Shown here one piece after another: positions 1-8,940 of a DNA stretch of 64,000 bases. The stretch is taken from contig NZ_QEST01000129.1 in NCBI RefSeq assembly GCF_003311645.1, positions 124,001 through 188,000 of the forward strand, read 5' to 3'. Under the pieces are notes generated by a model that was not told the DNA's origin, searched no databases, and saw nothing but the letters and a program-made list of their open reading frames with translations. The stretch is from Streptomyces sp. PT12. GTDB taxonomy: Bacteria > Actinomycetota > Actinomycetes > Streptomycetales > Streptomycetaceae. Each line of letters begins with the position of its first letter. The stretch's first letter is position 1. The position numbers and the translations under genes are program-made.

Positions 1-360
1 CCAATGCACCTGGTCCACCTCGGAGTTGGGCTCGAACGCGCCCGCGACCGCCTCGGCCACCCAGTAGACGACCTCCTTGGGCCGCCCCTTGGCCCGGTAG
101 CGGGCGGTGGGCAGCGGGGCGCCGAGCACGCACTCGGCGCCCGTCTCCTCCCTGATCTCGCGGCGCGCCGCGTCGGCCGCCGACTCGCCCTCCTTGAGCT
201 TGCCCTTGGGGTGCGACCAGTCGTCGTACTTGGGCCGGTGGACGAGCGCCACCTCGATCCCCTCGGGCGCCTCGGGCGCCGCGCGCCACAGCACACAGCC
301 CGCGGCGCGCACCCACTCCTCGTCCTCCCCCGCCCCCGGGGGCCCGGTCGTCTCAGTCAC
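1..360 (-). CDS. NUDIX hydrolase (MutT-like), 3' end cut by the window edge
   Basis: The first 120 codons of a NUDIX pyrophosphohydrolase are visible; the gene runs off the left edge. Reading from GTG at 360 gives a Nudix box at residues 53-75, with G53, E59, the core REIREETG and A75 in the expected spacing, preceded by the usual DDWSHPKG segment. Members hydrolyse nucleoside diphosphates linked to another group X, such as oxidised dNTPs or dinucleoside polyphosphates; the substrate cannot be told from this fragment. Its start overlaps the ppk stop by 8 bases (GTGACTGA), so the two genes are very probably cotranscribed and translationally coupled. A MutT-type gene next to ppk is, from memory, the normal arrangement in Streptomyces. 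Confidence 0.9.
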   Translation of the reverse strand, partial: MTETTGPPGAGEDEEWVRAAGCVLWRAAPEAPEGIEVALVHRPKYDDWSHPKGKLKEGESAADAARREIREETGAECVLGAPLPTARYRAKGRPKEVVYWVAEAVAGAFEPNSEVDQVHW

Positions 361-2605
361 CGCTGCCCCGGCGCTTCCTGCGCGCCTCGATGAGCGCCTC
401 CTGGAGGTTGCGCAGCCGTCGGCCCTCGGCGTCCACCGCGTGCCGCGTCCACCGCCCGTCGGGGCCGAGGTGCCAGGACTCGGTCGCGTCAGAGGTGCCC
501 GAGGTGACCAGCCGGATCAGCGACGAGCGATGCCCCGGGTCGGTCACGCGCACGATGGCCTCGATGCGCCGGTCGAGGTTGCGGTGCATCAGGTCCGTTG
601 ACCCGATCCACACCTCGCTCTCCCCGCCGTTGGCGAAGGCGTAGACGCGCGAGTGCTCGAGGAAGCGCCCCAGGACGCTGCGCACCCTGATGTTCTCGGA
701 GAGCCCCGGCACCCCGGGGCGCAGCGCGCAGATGCCGCGCACCCAGACGTCCACCGGCACGCCCGCCTGGGAGGCGCGGTAGAGGCCGTCGATGATCGAC
801 TCGTCGACGATCGAGTTGACCTTGATCCGCACCCAGGCGGGGCGGCCCTCCTTGTGGTGCTCGATCTCGCGGCGGATCCGGGTGAGCAGCCCCTCGCGCA
901 GCGAGCGCGGCGCCACCAGCAGGCGGCGGTAGCTGTCGCGGCGCGAGTAGCCGGAGAGCCGGTTGAACAGGTCGGAGAGGTCGGCGCCCACCTCCGCGTC
1001 GGCGGTCAGCAGGCCCAGGTCCTCGTAGCGGCGGGCGGTCTTGGGGTGGTAGTTCCCCGTGCCGACGTGGGCGTAGCGCCGCAGCTCCTCGCCCTCCTGG
1101 CGGACCACGAGCGACAGCTTGCAGTGGGTCTTGAGGCCGACGAGGCCGTAGACGACGTGGCAGCCCGCCTCCTCCAGCTTTCTGGCCCACTTGATGTTCG
1201 CGTGCTCGTCGAACCTGGCCTTGATCTCGACCAGCACCAGCACCTGCTTGCCCGACGCGGCCGCGTCGATGAGCGCGTCCACGATCGGGGAGTCGCCCGA
1301 GGTGCGGTAGAGCGTCTGCTTGATGGCCAGCACGTCGGGGTCGCCCGCGGCCTGTTCGAGGAACGCCTGGACCGACGTGGAGAACGAGTCGTACGGGTGG
1401 TGCAGCAGCACGTCGCGGTGGCGCAGCGCCGCGAAGATGTCGGGCGGCGTGGCCGACTCGACCTCGGCCAGGTCCCGGTGGGTGCCCGCGACGAACTTGG
1501 GGTACTTCAGCTCGGGCCGGTCGAGCGCGGCGATCGACGAGAGCCCGGTGAGGTCGAGCGGGCCCGGCAGCGAGAAGACCTCGTCGCGGCTTGAGACGAC
1601 CTCGTCGCGGTTGGTCATCAGCTCCTTGACCAGCCGGTCGAGGACCTCGGGGTCCATCGACTCCTCGACCTCGAGGCGCACCGGGGGCCCGAAGCGGCGG
1701 CGCAGCAGCTCCTTCTCCAGCGCCTGGAGGAGGTTCTCCGCGTCGTCCTCCTCGACCTCGAGGTCTTCGTTCCTGGTGACGCGGAAGACGTAGTGCCCCA
1801 GCACCTCCATCCCGCGGAACAGCTCCTCCAGGTGCGCCGCGATCACGTCCTCGACGGGGACATAGCGCTGCGGCGACGCCTCGAGGAAGCGGGAGAGCAG
1901 CGGGGGCACCTTGACGCGGGCGAAGTGCTCGTTGCCGCTCGCGGGGTTCCGCACGCGGACGGCCAGGTTGAGCGAGAGCCCCGATATGTAGGGGAACGGG
2001 TGGGCGGGGTCGACGGCGAGCGGGGTGAGGACGGGGAAGATCTTCTTGCGGAAGAGCGTGAAGAGCCGCGTCTGCTCCTGCTCGGTCAGGTCGGGCCAGC
2101 GCAGCAGGTGGATGCCCTCGTCGGCGAGCTGCGGCAGGACCGTCTTCTGGAAGCAGGCCGCGTGCCGCGTCATCTGCTCCCTGGCCAGGGCGAGGATCGT
2201 CTCAAGCACCGCCTGCGGCGACTGGCCCGTGACCGAGCGGTTCGCGACTCCGGCCGCGATGCGCCGCTTGAGCCCGGCGACGCGCACCATGAAGAACTCG
2301 TCCAGGTTGCTGGCGAAGATCGACAGGAAGTTGGCCCGCTCGAGCAGCGGCGTCTGCGGGTCCTCGGCCAGCTCGAGGACCCGCTCGTTGAACGCGAGCC
2401 AGCTGCGCTCCCGGTCGAGGAAGCGGTCGCCCGGCAGCTCGGGCAGCGCGGCGTGGGGGACCTCGGCGGGGTGCGGGACCTCGGCCGCCGGGGGCTCGAT
2501 GGCGGACTCGGAGGCGTTCTCGGGCGGATCGGCGCGCTCGCTCGGCTCCGCGGGCCCCGGGACGGTGTACGGGCGGTCCTGGCGGATGCTCGTCTCCTGG
2601 CTCAT
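353..2605 (-). CDS. ppk: Polyphosphate kinase Ppk1
   Basis: 750-residue PPK1 family enzyme, which reversibly transfers the ATP gamma-phosphate to inorganic polyphosphate. The family core runs from [20 protein letters not shown] through the [15 protein letters not shown] segment to the two PLD-like catalytic domains. The histidines of KTHCKLSLV (about residue 492) and RFLEHSRV (about 650) are in the expected contexts. ATG 2605 is chosen because homologues start with a short variable acidic leader like this one. GGAGG sits only one base upstream, which is tight. The frame stays open upstream to 2881, but that part reads as a transposase HTH and not as PPK. A PHO-box-like repeat lies at 2624-2656. 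The gene is coupled to the downstream NUDIX gene. Confidence 0.96.
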   Translation of the reverse strand: MSQETSIRQDRPYTVPGPAEPSERADPPENASESAIEPPAAEVPHPAEVPHAALPELPGDRFLDRERSWLAFNERVLELAEDPQTPLLERANFLSIFASNLDEFFMVRVAGLKRRIAAGVANRSVTGQSPQAVLETILALAREQMTRHAACFQKTVLPQLADEGIHLLRWPDLTEQEQTRLFTLFRKKIFPVLTPLAVDPAHPFPYISGLSLNLAVRVRNPASGNEHFARVKVPPLLSRFLEASPQRYVPVEDVIAAHLEELFRGMEVLGHYVFRVTRNEDLEVEEDDAENLLQALEKELLRRRFGPPVRLEVEESMDPEVLDRLVKELMTNRDEVVSSRDEVFSLPGPLDLTGLSSIAALDRPELKYPKFVAGTHRDLAEVESATPPDIFAALRHRDVLLHHPYDSFSTSVQAFLEQAAGDPDVLAIKQTLYRTSGDSPIVDALIDAAASGKQVLVLVEIKARFDEHANIKWARKLEEAGCHVVYGLVGLKTHCKLSLVVRQEGEELRRYAHVGTGNYHPKTARRYEDLGLLTADAEVGADLSDLFNRLSGYSRRDSYRRLLVAPRSLREGLLTRIRREIEHHKEGRPAWVRIKVNSIVDESIIDGLYRASQAGVPVDVWVRGICALRPGVPGLSENIRVRSVLGRFLEHSRVYAFANGGESEVWIGSTDLMHRNLDRRIEAIVRVTDPGHRSSLIRLVTSGTSDATESWHLGPDGRWTRHAVDAEGRRLRNLQEALIEARRKRRGSGD

Positions 2606-2842
2606 GCCTCCATTCTCACGCCTTCCGGACGAACGGGGCACATCAGCGAGGTGAACGGGCGCACCGGAACGCACTCCCGCCACACCGCGCGCCCGGTACC
2701 TCTCGGCCCAGCGCTTGGCCGTCCCTGGCGAGACGCCAAACCGCTCGGCGGCGCGCCGCAGCGACAAGCCGTCGTCGAGCACCGCGCGGGCCAGCCGCAG
2801 CCGGTCGGCCTCGGTCAGGGGTGGTCGGCTGCCGCTGCTCAT
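2606..2842 (-). pseudogene. IS481-type transposase N-terminal HTH remnant, in frame with ppk
   Basis: An open stretch directly upstream of ppk, in the same frame, starts at ATG 2842. It encodes a helix-turn-helix of the kind that opens IS481-family transposases: [18 protein letters not shown], then [20 protein letters not shown], then [11 protein letters not shown]. About 55 residues in, the similarity stops and the frame passes into the ppk leader without a stop codon. No DDE catalytic domain exists nearby and no terminal inverted repeats were seen. It could be a broken insertion-sequence end or a domesticated small HTH gene. I do not think it belongs to PPK, since PPK1 proteins carry no HTH. 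Confidence 0.55.
2624..2656 (-). promoter_or_regulatory. Candidate PHO box upstream of ppk
   Basis: On the minus strand three 11-base units lie end to end: GTTCACCTCGC, TGATGTGCCCC, GTTCGTCCGGA. The outer two fit the PhoP direct-repeat unit of Streptomyces (GTTCACC-like at 11- or 22-base spacing); the middle one is poor. The box ends 19 bases before ATG 2605. PhoP control of ppk is known in Streptomyces lividans, which makes the match more plausible, but it is weaker than the pstS box. Confidence 0.45.
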
Positions 2843-2940
2843 GGAACGGACAGTACCCGCGGCCCGGCGTTCCCACCGCACGGGGCGGGCGCTGGGCCGA
2901 GCGGGTCAGCGGTCACACGTCGGCCCCCGCCCGTCGCCGT

Positions 2941-3843
2941 TCAGCGTTCCGTGCGGTACATGAGATCGGTCTCATGGGTGCGGAAGCCCAGGCTCTCGTA
3001 GACGCGGAGCGCGGCGGCGTTGTCGGCGTCCACATAGAGCATCGCGGTGTCGAGCACCGGGTCGGCGGCGAGGTGGCGCAGCCCGATGACGGTCAGCGCC
3101 CTGCCGAGCCCGAGCCCCTGGGCCTGCGGCGCGACGCCCACGACATACACCTCGCCAAGGCCCTCGGCGGCGTGCGCCTTGGTCCAGTGGAAGCCGAGGA
3201 TCGTCCCGTCCGCCTCGCGCACCGCCAGGAAGAACCCCGCGGGGTCGAACCACGGCTCGGCCTCGCGCGCCGCCAGGTCGTCGAGGGTCAGCGCGCCCTG
3301 CTCGGGGTGGTGCGCGAACGCGGCGGCGTTCACCGCGAGCCACGCCTCCTCGTCCTCGCCGGGCGCGAAGGTCCGCGCGGCCACGCCCTCGGGCAGCGCC
3401 GGGTCGGGCAGCGCGAGCCCGGTCAACGGGCGGCGCATCTGCCGGAGTTCACGGAAGAGCGTGAGCCCGAGCAGCCGCGCCAGGTGGCGCGCGGCGGGGA
3501 GGCCGCCATGGGCCCACAGCCGCAGCCGGTGCCCCGACTCGGCGAGCAGCGCCTCGCCGAGCGCGCGCCCGTGCCGCCGCCCGCGGTGCGCGGGGTGCAC
3601 GACCAGCTCGGCCGACGGGGCCTCGACGGGGTCGGTGCCGTCAAGCTGGGCATAGCCGACCAGCGTGCCGTCCACGCGAAGCAGCAGATGGCGCACGCCG
3701 GCGCGCTCCCCGGCGCGCAGCAGCAGCATGCCCTGCTCGGAGACGGCGGCCCGCCCGTCGGCCGCCGCCGCGGCCGCGATGAGCCCGGCCGCGTCCCGCC
3801 GTTCGTCCTCGGACACCCGTTCCCGCACCACGACTTCAGTCAT
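2941..3843 (-). CDS. mshD: Mycothiol synthase MshD (tandem GNAT acetyltransferase)
   Basis: 300-residue protein with two GNAT folds, the architecture of MshD. This enzyme acetylates Cys-GlcN-Ins with acetyl-CoA in the last step of mycothiol synthesis, the low-molecular-weight thiol of actinobacteria. The C-terminal half is best conserved: GFHWTKAH, EVYVVGVAPQAQGLGLGRAL (acetyl-CoA binding loop), and LYVDADNAAALRVYESLGF. Start ATG 3843 is chosen because the protein then begins MTEVVV as in homologues. There is no good Shine-Dalgarno upstream, so translation may be leaderless. The gene is divergent from the secreted 5'-nucleotidase, with about 100 bases between the starts. Confidence 0.95.
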   Translation of the reverse strand: MTEVVVRERVSEDERRDAAGLIAAAAAADGRAAVSEQGMLLLRAGERAGVRHLLLRVDGTLVGYAQLDGTDPVEAPSAELVVHPAHRGRRHGRALGEALLAESGHRLRLWAHGGLPAARHLARLLGLTLFRELRQMRRPLTGLALPDPALPEGVAARTFAPGEDEEAWLAVNAAAFAHHPEQGALTLDDLAAREAEPWFDPAGFFLAVREADGTILGFHWTKAHAAEGLGEVYVVGVAPQAQGLGLGRALTVIGLRHLAADPVLDTAMLYVDADNAAALRVYESLGFRTHETDLMYRTER

Positions 3844-3945
3844 GGGGCGACCGTACCCATCGTTTCCCCTCTTGTTACACAGCCCCTCCTGACGGCTACG
3901 CGCGTAACCCATAGGGTGCGGGCGGACTGAAGGAGTGATCCGCTC

Positions 3946-5739
3946 ATGCACGCACGGATGTTCAGGCTGACCGCCGGGGCGGCCCTACTCGCGGCGGCCG
4001 GGGCGCTCGCCGTCGCCCTCCCGGCCGCGCAGGCCGCGCCCGACCAGGAGGGCCGCGACGGCTGGGTGCCGGTGGACGGGATGAAGGTCGACCTCCAGGT
4101 GCTGGCCATCAACGACCTGCACGGCGCCCTCGAGCCGCCCACCGGCTCGAACGGCGAGCTGACCCACGAGAACGAGGACGGCACCACCGAGACGATCACC
4201 GCGGGCGGCGTCGAGTACCTGGCCACCGGGCTGCGGGAGGCCCGCGAGGGCGAGCGGCGCTCGGTGACCGTCGCGGCGGGCGACCTGGTCGGCGCGACGC
4301 CGCTGCTCTCGGGCCTCTTCCACGACGAGCCCACGATCGAGGCGCTCAACGAGCTCGACATGGACGTCGCGGGCGTCGGCAACCACGAGTTCGACGAGGG
4401 CTGGGAGGAGCTGATCCGCCTCCAGGAGGGCGGCTGCCACCCGGAGGACGGCTGCTACGCGGAGGACCGCGAGTTCGAGGGCTCCGACTTCCCCTACCTC
4501 GCGGCCAACGTGGTCGACGAGGACACCGGCGAGCCGATCCTGGCGCCCTACGCGATCCAGAACCTGCGCGGGATCAAGGTCGGCTTCATCGGCGTCACCC
4601 TGGAGGGCACGGCCGACATCGTGCCCCAGGAGGGCATCGAGGGCCTGGAATTCCTCGACGAGGTCGAGACGATCAACCGCTACACCGAGGAGCTCGCCGA
4701 CCAGGGCGTCAACGCGGTCATCGCGCTCGTCCACGAGGGCGGCTATCCCGCGTCGCCCGCGTACAACGCCGACTGCGGCACGGACGGCGCCAACCTGTCG
4801 GGCCCGATCACCGAGATCGCCGCGAATACCGACGCCCGCGTGGACGCGCTGGTCACGGGCCACACCCACCAGCCGTATGTGTGCAGCGTCCCCGACCCCG
4901 CGGGCAACGACCGCCTGGTCACGTCGGCCTCGTCCAACGGCCGCCTGTTCACCGAGCTCAACATGACCTACGACCGCCGCGTGAAGGACATCGTGCGCAC
5001 CTCGGTCGAGGGCAGCAACCGGGTCGTGGACCGCGAGCAGGAGCCCGCCGCCGACCTGACCGAGCTGCTTGCCTACTGGAAGGACCTGGCCACGCCGGTC
5101 GCCAACGCGCCCATCGGCTGGATCGCCGAGGACATCACGGGCCGTGGCACGGGGACGCCCGAGTTCCCGCTGGGCGACCTGATCGCCGACGCGCAGCTGG
5201 CGCACGCGCTCGACCTCGACCCCGAGGCCGATCTGGCCCTGATGAACCCGGGCGGCGTCCGCGCCGACCTCACCTACGCGGCCTCGGGCGACGAGGGCGA
5301 CGGCGTCGTCACCTATGGCGAGGGCTTCACGGTCCAGCCGTTCTCCAACACGGTCAACCTGGTGGACCTCACCGGCGAGCAGCTGCTCTCGGTGCTGCGC
5401 GAGCAGGTCACGGGCGTCAACGAGGCGTCGCCCAAGATCCTCCAGCCGTCCGCTGGTCTCGCCTACACGCTCGACCTGACGCGTTCGGGCGCTGACCGGA
5501 TCGTGGCCGACACGGTCACGGTCGGCGGCGAGCCGCTTGACCCCGCGGCCACCTACCGGGTGGCGGTCAACTCGTTCCTCGCGGGCGGCGGCGACGGCTT
5601 CGCCACGCTGGCCGATGGCGGGAACCCGCTGGTCGGCGAGGACGACATGGCGGTGTTCAGCGCCTATCTGACGGCCAACTCAAGCGAGGGCGCGCCGCTC
5701 GCGGCCCCGGCCGCCGACCGCATCACCGTGGTCGAGTAG
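3946..5739 (+). CDS. Secreted bifunctional metallophosphatase / 5'-nucleotidase
   Basis: 597 residues: a Sec signal peptide (RLTAGAALLAAAGALAVAL, then AAQAAPDQ), an N-terminal calcineurin-like metallophosphatase domain and a C-terminal 5'-nucleotidase domain. Metal-binding motifs are INDLHG (about residue 56), AGDLVG (about 110), GNHEFDEG (about 144) and GHTHQPY (about 305). The C-terminal domain shows NPGGVRADL and QPFSNTV. It most likely releases phosphate from extracellular nucleotides, which fits a neighbourhood rich in phosphate genes. AAGGAG lies 10 bases before ATG 3946. A strong bidirectional hairpin follows the stop. No PHO box was recognised in the divergent region shared with mshD. 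Confidence 0.95.
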   Translation: MHARMFRLTAGAALLAAAGALAVALPAAQAAPDQEGRDGWVPVDGMKVDLQVLAINDLHGALEPPTGSNGELTHENEDGTTETITAGGVEYLATGLREAREGERRSVTVAAGDLVGATPLLSGLFHDEPTIEALNELDMDVAGVGNHEFDEGWEELIRLQEGGCHPEDGCYAEDREFEGSDFPYLAANVVDEDTGEPILAPYAIQNLRGIKVGFIGVTLEGTADIVPQEGIEGLEFLDEVETINRYTEELADQGVNAVIALVHEGGYPASPAYNADCGTDGANLSGPITEIAANTDARVDALVTGHTHQPYVCSVPDPAGNDRLVTSASSNGRLFTELNMTYDRRVKDIVRTSVEGSNRVVDREQEPAADLTELLAYWKDLATPVANAPIGWIAEDITGRGTGTPEFPLGDLIADAQLAHALDLDPEADLALMNPGGVRADLTYAASGDEGDGVVTYGEGFTVQPFSNTVNLVDLTGEQLLSVLREQVTGVNEASPKILQPSAGLAYTLDLTRSGADRIVADTVTVGGEPLDPAATYRVAVNSFLAGGGDGFATLADGGNPLVGEDDMAVFSAYLTANSSEGAPLAAPAADRITVVE

Positions 5740-5761
5740 CCGCGGGACGGACGACGAAGCG

Positions 5762-5791
5762 CGCGGCGCCCGGGACACCCCGGGCGCCGCG
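5762..5791. terminator. Bidirectional terminator hairpin
   Basis: A perfect 13-bp inverted repeat (CGCGGCGCCCGGG, loop ACAC, and its complement) between the converging 5'-nucleotidase and phosphopantetheinyl transferase genes. There is no U tract, as is usual in Streptomyces. Confidence 0.8.
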
Positions 5792-5819
5792 TTCGTGCGC
5801 ACATCCCTCAGCGCGTCGC

Positions 5820-6536
5820 TCAGGAGGAGTGCGGCACCGCGATCGCCGTGACCACCAGGCCGCGCTCGGCCAGGAACCGCCCGGAGAACGCGGGCAGCCG
5901 CACCCCGCCCACCACGGGGCCCGGCACGAGCAGCGTCGCGGTGAACGTCCCGGCCTCCGGGTCGATGTCGATGCGCGCCTCCTCGAAGTCGAGCCACTTG
6001 CGCGTCAGCGGGAACCACGCCTTGTAGACGCTCTCCTTGGCGCTGAAGAGGAGCCGGTCCCAGGAGACGCCGGGGCGCATGGCGTTCAGCCGGGGCAGCG
6101 CCGCACGCTCGGCGGGCAGCGCGATGGTCTCGAGCAGCCCCTCGTTGGGCAGCGGCTCGTCGGGCTCCGCGTCGATCCCGACGCTGGCCAGCTCGCCGGC
6201 CCGCGCCACGGCCGCGCCTCGGTAGCCGCGGCAGTGCGTCATGCTGCCCACGAACCCCTCGGGCCACCCCGGCGCGCCGCGCTCGCCCGGCAGCAGCGGA
6301 ACGCGCGGCCCGCCGAGCGACGCGAGCGCGTCGCGCGCGCACCCGCGCACGGTGGCGAACTCCGCGCGCCTGGACTCGACGGCGCGCGCGACGTGCGCCG
6401 CCTCCTCGGGGAAGAGCGCCGGGGGCTCCGCCGCGTCGGCGAACGCCTCGACCACCGCGGCCGAAGGCGGCAGCAGCCCGCCGAGCAACGTGCTCCCGAC
6501 CGTTCCGCCGACCTGTTCGCTCACCGTGTCGCTCAA
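5820..6536 (-). CDS. 4'-phosphopantetheinyl transferase (Sfp/EntD type)
   Basis: About 238 residues. Such enzymes move phosphopantetheine from CoA to acyl or peptidyl carrier proteins. The two magnesium/CoA motifs are visible: SVGIDAEPDEPLP (about residue 118) and FSAKESVYKAWFP (about 165), with SMTHCRGYR (about 100) before them. Size and motifs fit the EntD/NpgA-like group that serves polyketide and peptide synthases, so it may act on natural-product pathways elsewhere in the chromosome. The start is uncertain: TTG 6536 overlaps the stop of the upstream phosphoesterase (TTGA) and is preceded by GGTGGAG; GTG 6524 is the alternative. Translational coupling to the phosphoesterase is likely. Confidence 0.92.
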   Translation of the reverse strand: MSDTVSEQVGGTVGSTLLGGLLPPSAAVVEAFADAAEPPALFPEEAAHVARAVESRRAEFATVRGCARDALASLGGPRVPLLPGERGAPGWPEGFVGSMTHCRGYRGAAVARAGELASVGIDAEPDEPLPNEGLLETIALPAERAALPRLNAMRPGVSWDRLLFSAKESVYKAWFPLTRKWLDFEEARIDIDPEAGTFTATLLVPGPVVGGVRLPAFSGRFLAERGLVVTAIAVPHSS

Positions 6537-7381
6537 CGCTCCACCGCCGTCCTCTCCTTGGGCAGGACGGGCACGAGCCGCCCCGGGTCCTTGAGCCACC
6601 GCTGCCACTCGCGCGGGTAGCCGAGCGACACCTCGTGGTGCGGCACCCCGTCGTGGTGGGTCAGCCGGTGGATGTGCAGATGGCCGTAGACGACGCTGGC
6701 CGCGTGGAACCGCAGCGGCCAGTCGGCCGTGGCCTCGGTCCCGCACCACAGCGCGAACTCGGGATAGCGCAGCACCCGGGTGGGCTCGCGCACCAGCGGG
6801 TAGTGGTTGACGAGCACGGTGGGCACGCCGGGCGGCAGCTCGGCGGCGAGCCTGGCCTCGGTGGCCGCGACGCGCGCCCGCGACCACGCCTCGCGGCTGG
6901 GGTACGGATCGTGCTTGAGCATGAACTCGTCCGTGCAGATCACGCCCGCGTTCTCCGCGACCTCGAGGGCCTCGGCCTTGGTGGCCGTCCCCGCGGGCCT
7001 GAACGAGTAGTCGTAGAGCAGGAACAGCGGCACGATCACGGCGGGGCCGCCCTCGCCCTCCCACACGGGGTAGGGGTCCTCGGGCGTCACGATGCCAAGG
7101 CGCCGACACAGGTCGACCAGCCAGCGGTAACGCGCCTCGCCCGTCAGCCGCAGCGGGTCGTCCGGCGGGGTCCACAGCTCGTGGTTCCCCGGGACCCAGA
7201 TGACCTTGGCGAACCGCTCGGCGAGCAGGCTCAACGCCCACTCGATGTCCTCCGACATCTCGCCGACGTCTCCGGCGACCAGCAGCCAGTCGTCCTCGTC
7301 GGCGGGCCGCAGCCGCTCCGTGATCTGCCGGTTCTCGTCGTACCGCACATGCAGATCGCTGATGGCCACCAGCTTCCCCAT
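6533..7381 (-). CDS. Calcineurin-like metallophosphoesterase
   Basis: 282-residue cytoplasmic protein of the calcineurin-like phosphoesterase superfamily. The metal-site motifs appear in order: AISDLHV near the N-terminus, VAGDVGEM, VPGNHELW, LVNHYPL and YGHLHIHR. The substrate cannot be predicted. ATG 7381 follows GGGGAG by 8 bases. The stop overlaps the start of the phosphopantetheinyl transferase gene, a pairing seen in other Streptomyces as far as I recall. The gene is divergent from soxR, whose candidate operator lies in the shared 88-base region. Confidence 0.92.
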   Translation of the reverse strand: MGKLVAISDLHVRYDENRQITERLRPADEDDWLLVAGDVGEMSEDIEWALSLLAERFAKVIWVPGNHELWTPPDDPLRLTGEARYRWLVDLCRRLGIVTPEDPYPVWEGEGGPAVIVPLFLLYDYSFRPAGTATKAEALEVAENAGVICTDEFMLKHDPYPSREAWSRARVAATEARLAAELPPGVPTVLVNHYPLVREPTRVLRYPEFALWCGTEATADWPLRFHAASVVYGHLHIHRLTHHDGVPHHEVSLGYPREWQRWLKDPGRLVPVLPKERTAVER

Positions 7382-7432
7382 ACGCCCAACTCCCCTCCCC
7401 TGCACGGATCAACCCGTCACCCTACCGCATGG

Positions 7433-7452
7433 ACCTCAAGGCTTCTTTAAGT
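7433..7452. promoter_or_regulatory. Imperfect SoxR-like operator
   Basis: ACCTCAAG, four bases, then CTTTAAGT. The arms match in 6 of 8 pairs and resemble the SoxR site, in which CCTCAAG is mirrored by CTTGAGG. A -10-like TACGAT follows at 7458, and the soxR ATG lies about where a leaderless transcript would begin. It is degenerate, so the call is tentative. Confidence 0.4.
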
Positions 7453-7469
7453 CCCGATACGATGGGAAC

Positions 7470-7994
7470 ATGCCGCCTGCCCCCATCGCCAAGGAACTCA
7501 CCATCGGACAGCTGGCCCGGCGCAGCGGGGTCGCGACCTCCGCGCTCAGATTCTACGAGGACCAGGGGCTGATCAGCAGCCGCCGCACCTCGGGCAACCA
7601 GCGCCGCTACGCGCGCGACACGCTGCGCCGGGTGGCGTTCATCCGGGTCTCGCAGAACGTCGGGATGCCGCTGACGGCGATCCGGGACGCCCTGTCCAGG
7701 CTGCCCGAGAGCCGCACGCCCAACCGGCAGGACTGGGCGGAGGTCTCGTCGTACTGGCGGGCCGATCTGGACGCCAGGATCCGGCAGTTGACGCGGCTGC
7801 GGGACGGCCTGACCGAGTGCATCGGCTGCGGCTGCCTGTCCCTGGAGAGCTGCGTGCTGGCCAACCCGTACGACATCTGCGGCGAGTCGGGCTGCGGCCC
7901 CAGGCGGCTGCTCGACGACCCGGAGGGCGCCAACGGCGGCGAGGGCCGCGGCTTGTGCGGGCCCGCGCCCGTGAAGCGCGTGCCGGTGGGCTGA
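7470..7994 (+). CDS. soxR: Redox-sensitive transcriptional activator SoxR
   Basis: 174-residue MerR-family regulator. The N-terminal winged helix reads TIGQLARRSGVATSALRFYEDQGL. A dimerisation helix follows, then the [2Fe-2S] ligand set C117, C120, C122 and C128 (CIGCGCLSLESC), which is the SoxR signature. In Streptomyces SoxR responds to redox-active secondary metabolites such as quinones and not mainly to superoxide. Targets usually include oxidoreductases and transporters; none is clearly marked in this window. ATG 7470 is chosen because a -10-like box lies just upstream and no Shine-Dalgarno is visible, so the mRNA may be leaderless. Confidence 0.95.
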   Translation: MPPAPIAKELTIGQLARRSGVATSALRFYEDQGLISSRRTSGNQRRYARDTLRRVAFIRVSQNVGMPLTAIRDALSRLPESRTPNRQDWAEVSSYWRADLDARIRQLTRLRDGLTECIGCGCLSLESCVLANPYDICGESGCGPRRLLDDPEGANGGEGRGLCGPAPVKRVPVG

Positions 7995-8059
7995 CAGGGC
8001 AATACAGCTAGGGCGCCCAAGGGCCCGTCCTCCGGGGTGTCCGGCAGGGGCGGCGGCGG

Positions 8060-8940
8060 GCCCTTCGCGCCCGGCAGGGTCAGCAGCGCCTCCGTGCCGC
8101 CCCCTGGCGCCGGGCGCAGCGCGACGGCGCCGCCGTTCTCCCGCACGGTCCTGGCCACGATCGAGAGCCCGAGCCCCGGGCCCGGCAGGCCCCGCGCGCC
8201 CGGCGCACGCCAGAAGCGCTCGAACACGTGCGGCAGCTCGTCCGGCGGGATCCCGGGCCCGTGGTCCCTGATCGACAGCGCGCCCCCGGCCAGCGCGACC
8301 CGCACGCCGCGCGGGTCCCCCGCGCCGAACTTGACGGCGTTGTCCAGCAGGTTGACCACCGCGCGCTCGAGCGGCGCTGGCTCCGCGCGCACGAACCACG
8401 GCTCGCGCTCCGCGTCGATCGGCAGCGCGCGGGCGCGCCCCGCGCGACCGCGCGCCCCGCGATCTCGTGCAGCGCCACCACCTCGCGCCGCGCGCCCCCG
8501 CCCACCACCTCGGGTCTCGACAGCTCCCGGAGGTCGCCGATCAACGCGCCGAGCTCGGCCAGCTGCGCCTTCACCGAGGCGAGCAGCCGCCGCCTGTCGT
8601 CGTCGGGCAGCGGGCGGCCCGTCTCCTCGCTGCGCACCAGCAGATCGACGTTGGTCCGCAGCGAGGTCAGCGGCGTGCGCAGCTCGTGCCCCGCGTCGGC
8701 GATGAGCTGCCGCTGGAGCTCGCGCGACGAGGCCAGCGCCTCGGTCATCGCGTTGAACGAGCGCGAGAGCCGCGCGATCTCGTCGTCCCCCGCCACGGGG
8801 ATGCGCACGGACAGGTCCTCGGTGCGCGCGATGTGCTCGGCGGCGTCCGTGAGCCGGTCCACCGGGCGCAGCCCCGCGCGGGCCAGGGCGACCCCGATCC
8901 CCGCGGCGCCCACCGCGCCCGCCGCGGCGACGAGCGCCTT
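8060..8940 (-). pseudogene. Sensor histidine kinase remnant, truncated at both ends and frameshifted
   Basis: The minus strand reads, in order, one transmembrane helix (ALVAAAGAVGAAGIGVALA), a HAMP domain (RIPVAGDDEIARLSRSFNAM), the phosphoacceptor helix with DAGHELRTPLTSLRTN, and then, in a different frame, the ATPase domain (AVVNLLDNAVKF, DHGPGIPPDELPHVFERFW, GLGLSIVARTV). The frame changes near 8430-8445 in a GC-rich run. The first transmembrane helix and the sensor domain are missing, and the ATPase frame has no stop before it enters soxR antisense. It looks like an MprB/CseC-type kinase next to a LacI gene. From memory, S. coelicolor has kinase, response regulator and protease genes at this place; the last two are absent here. 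Confidence 0.85.

Noticed and set aside
653-3001. Long open frames on the plus strand opposite ppk
   Set aside because: They are antisense to a clearly recognised gene, have no family motifs, and arise from the strong third-position GC bias.
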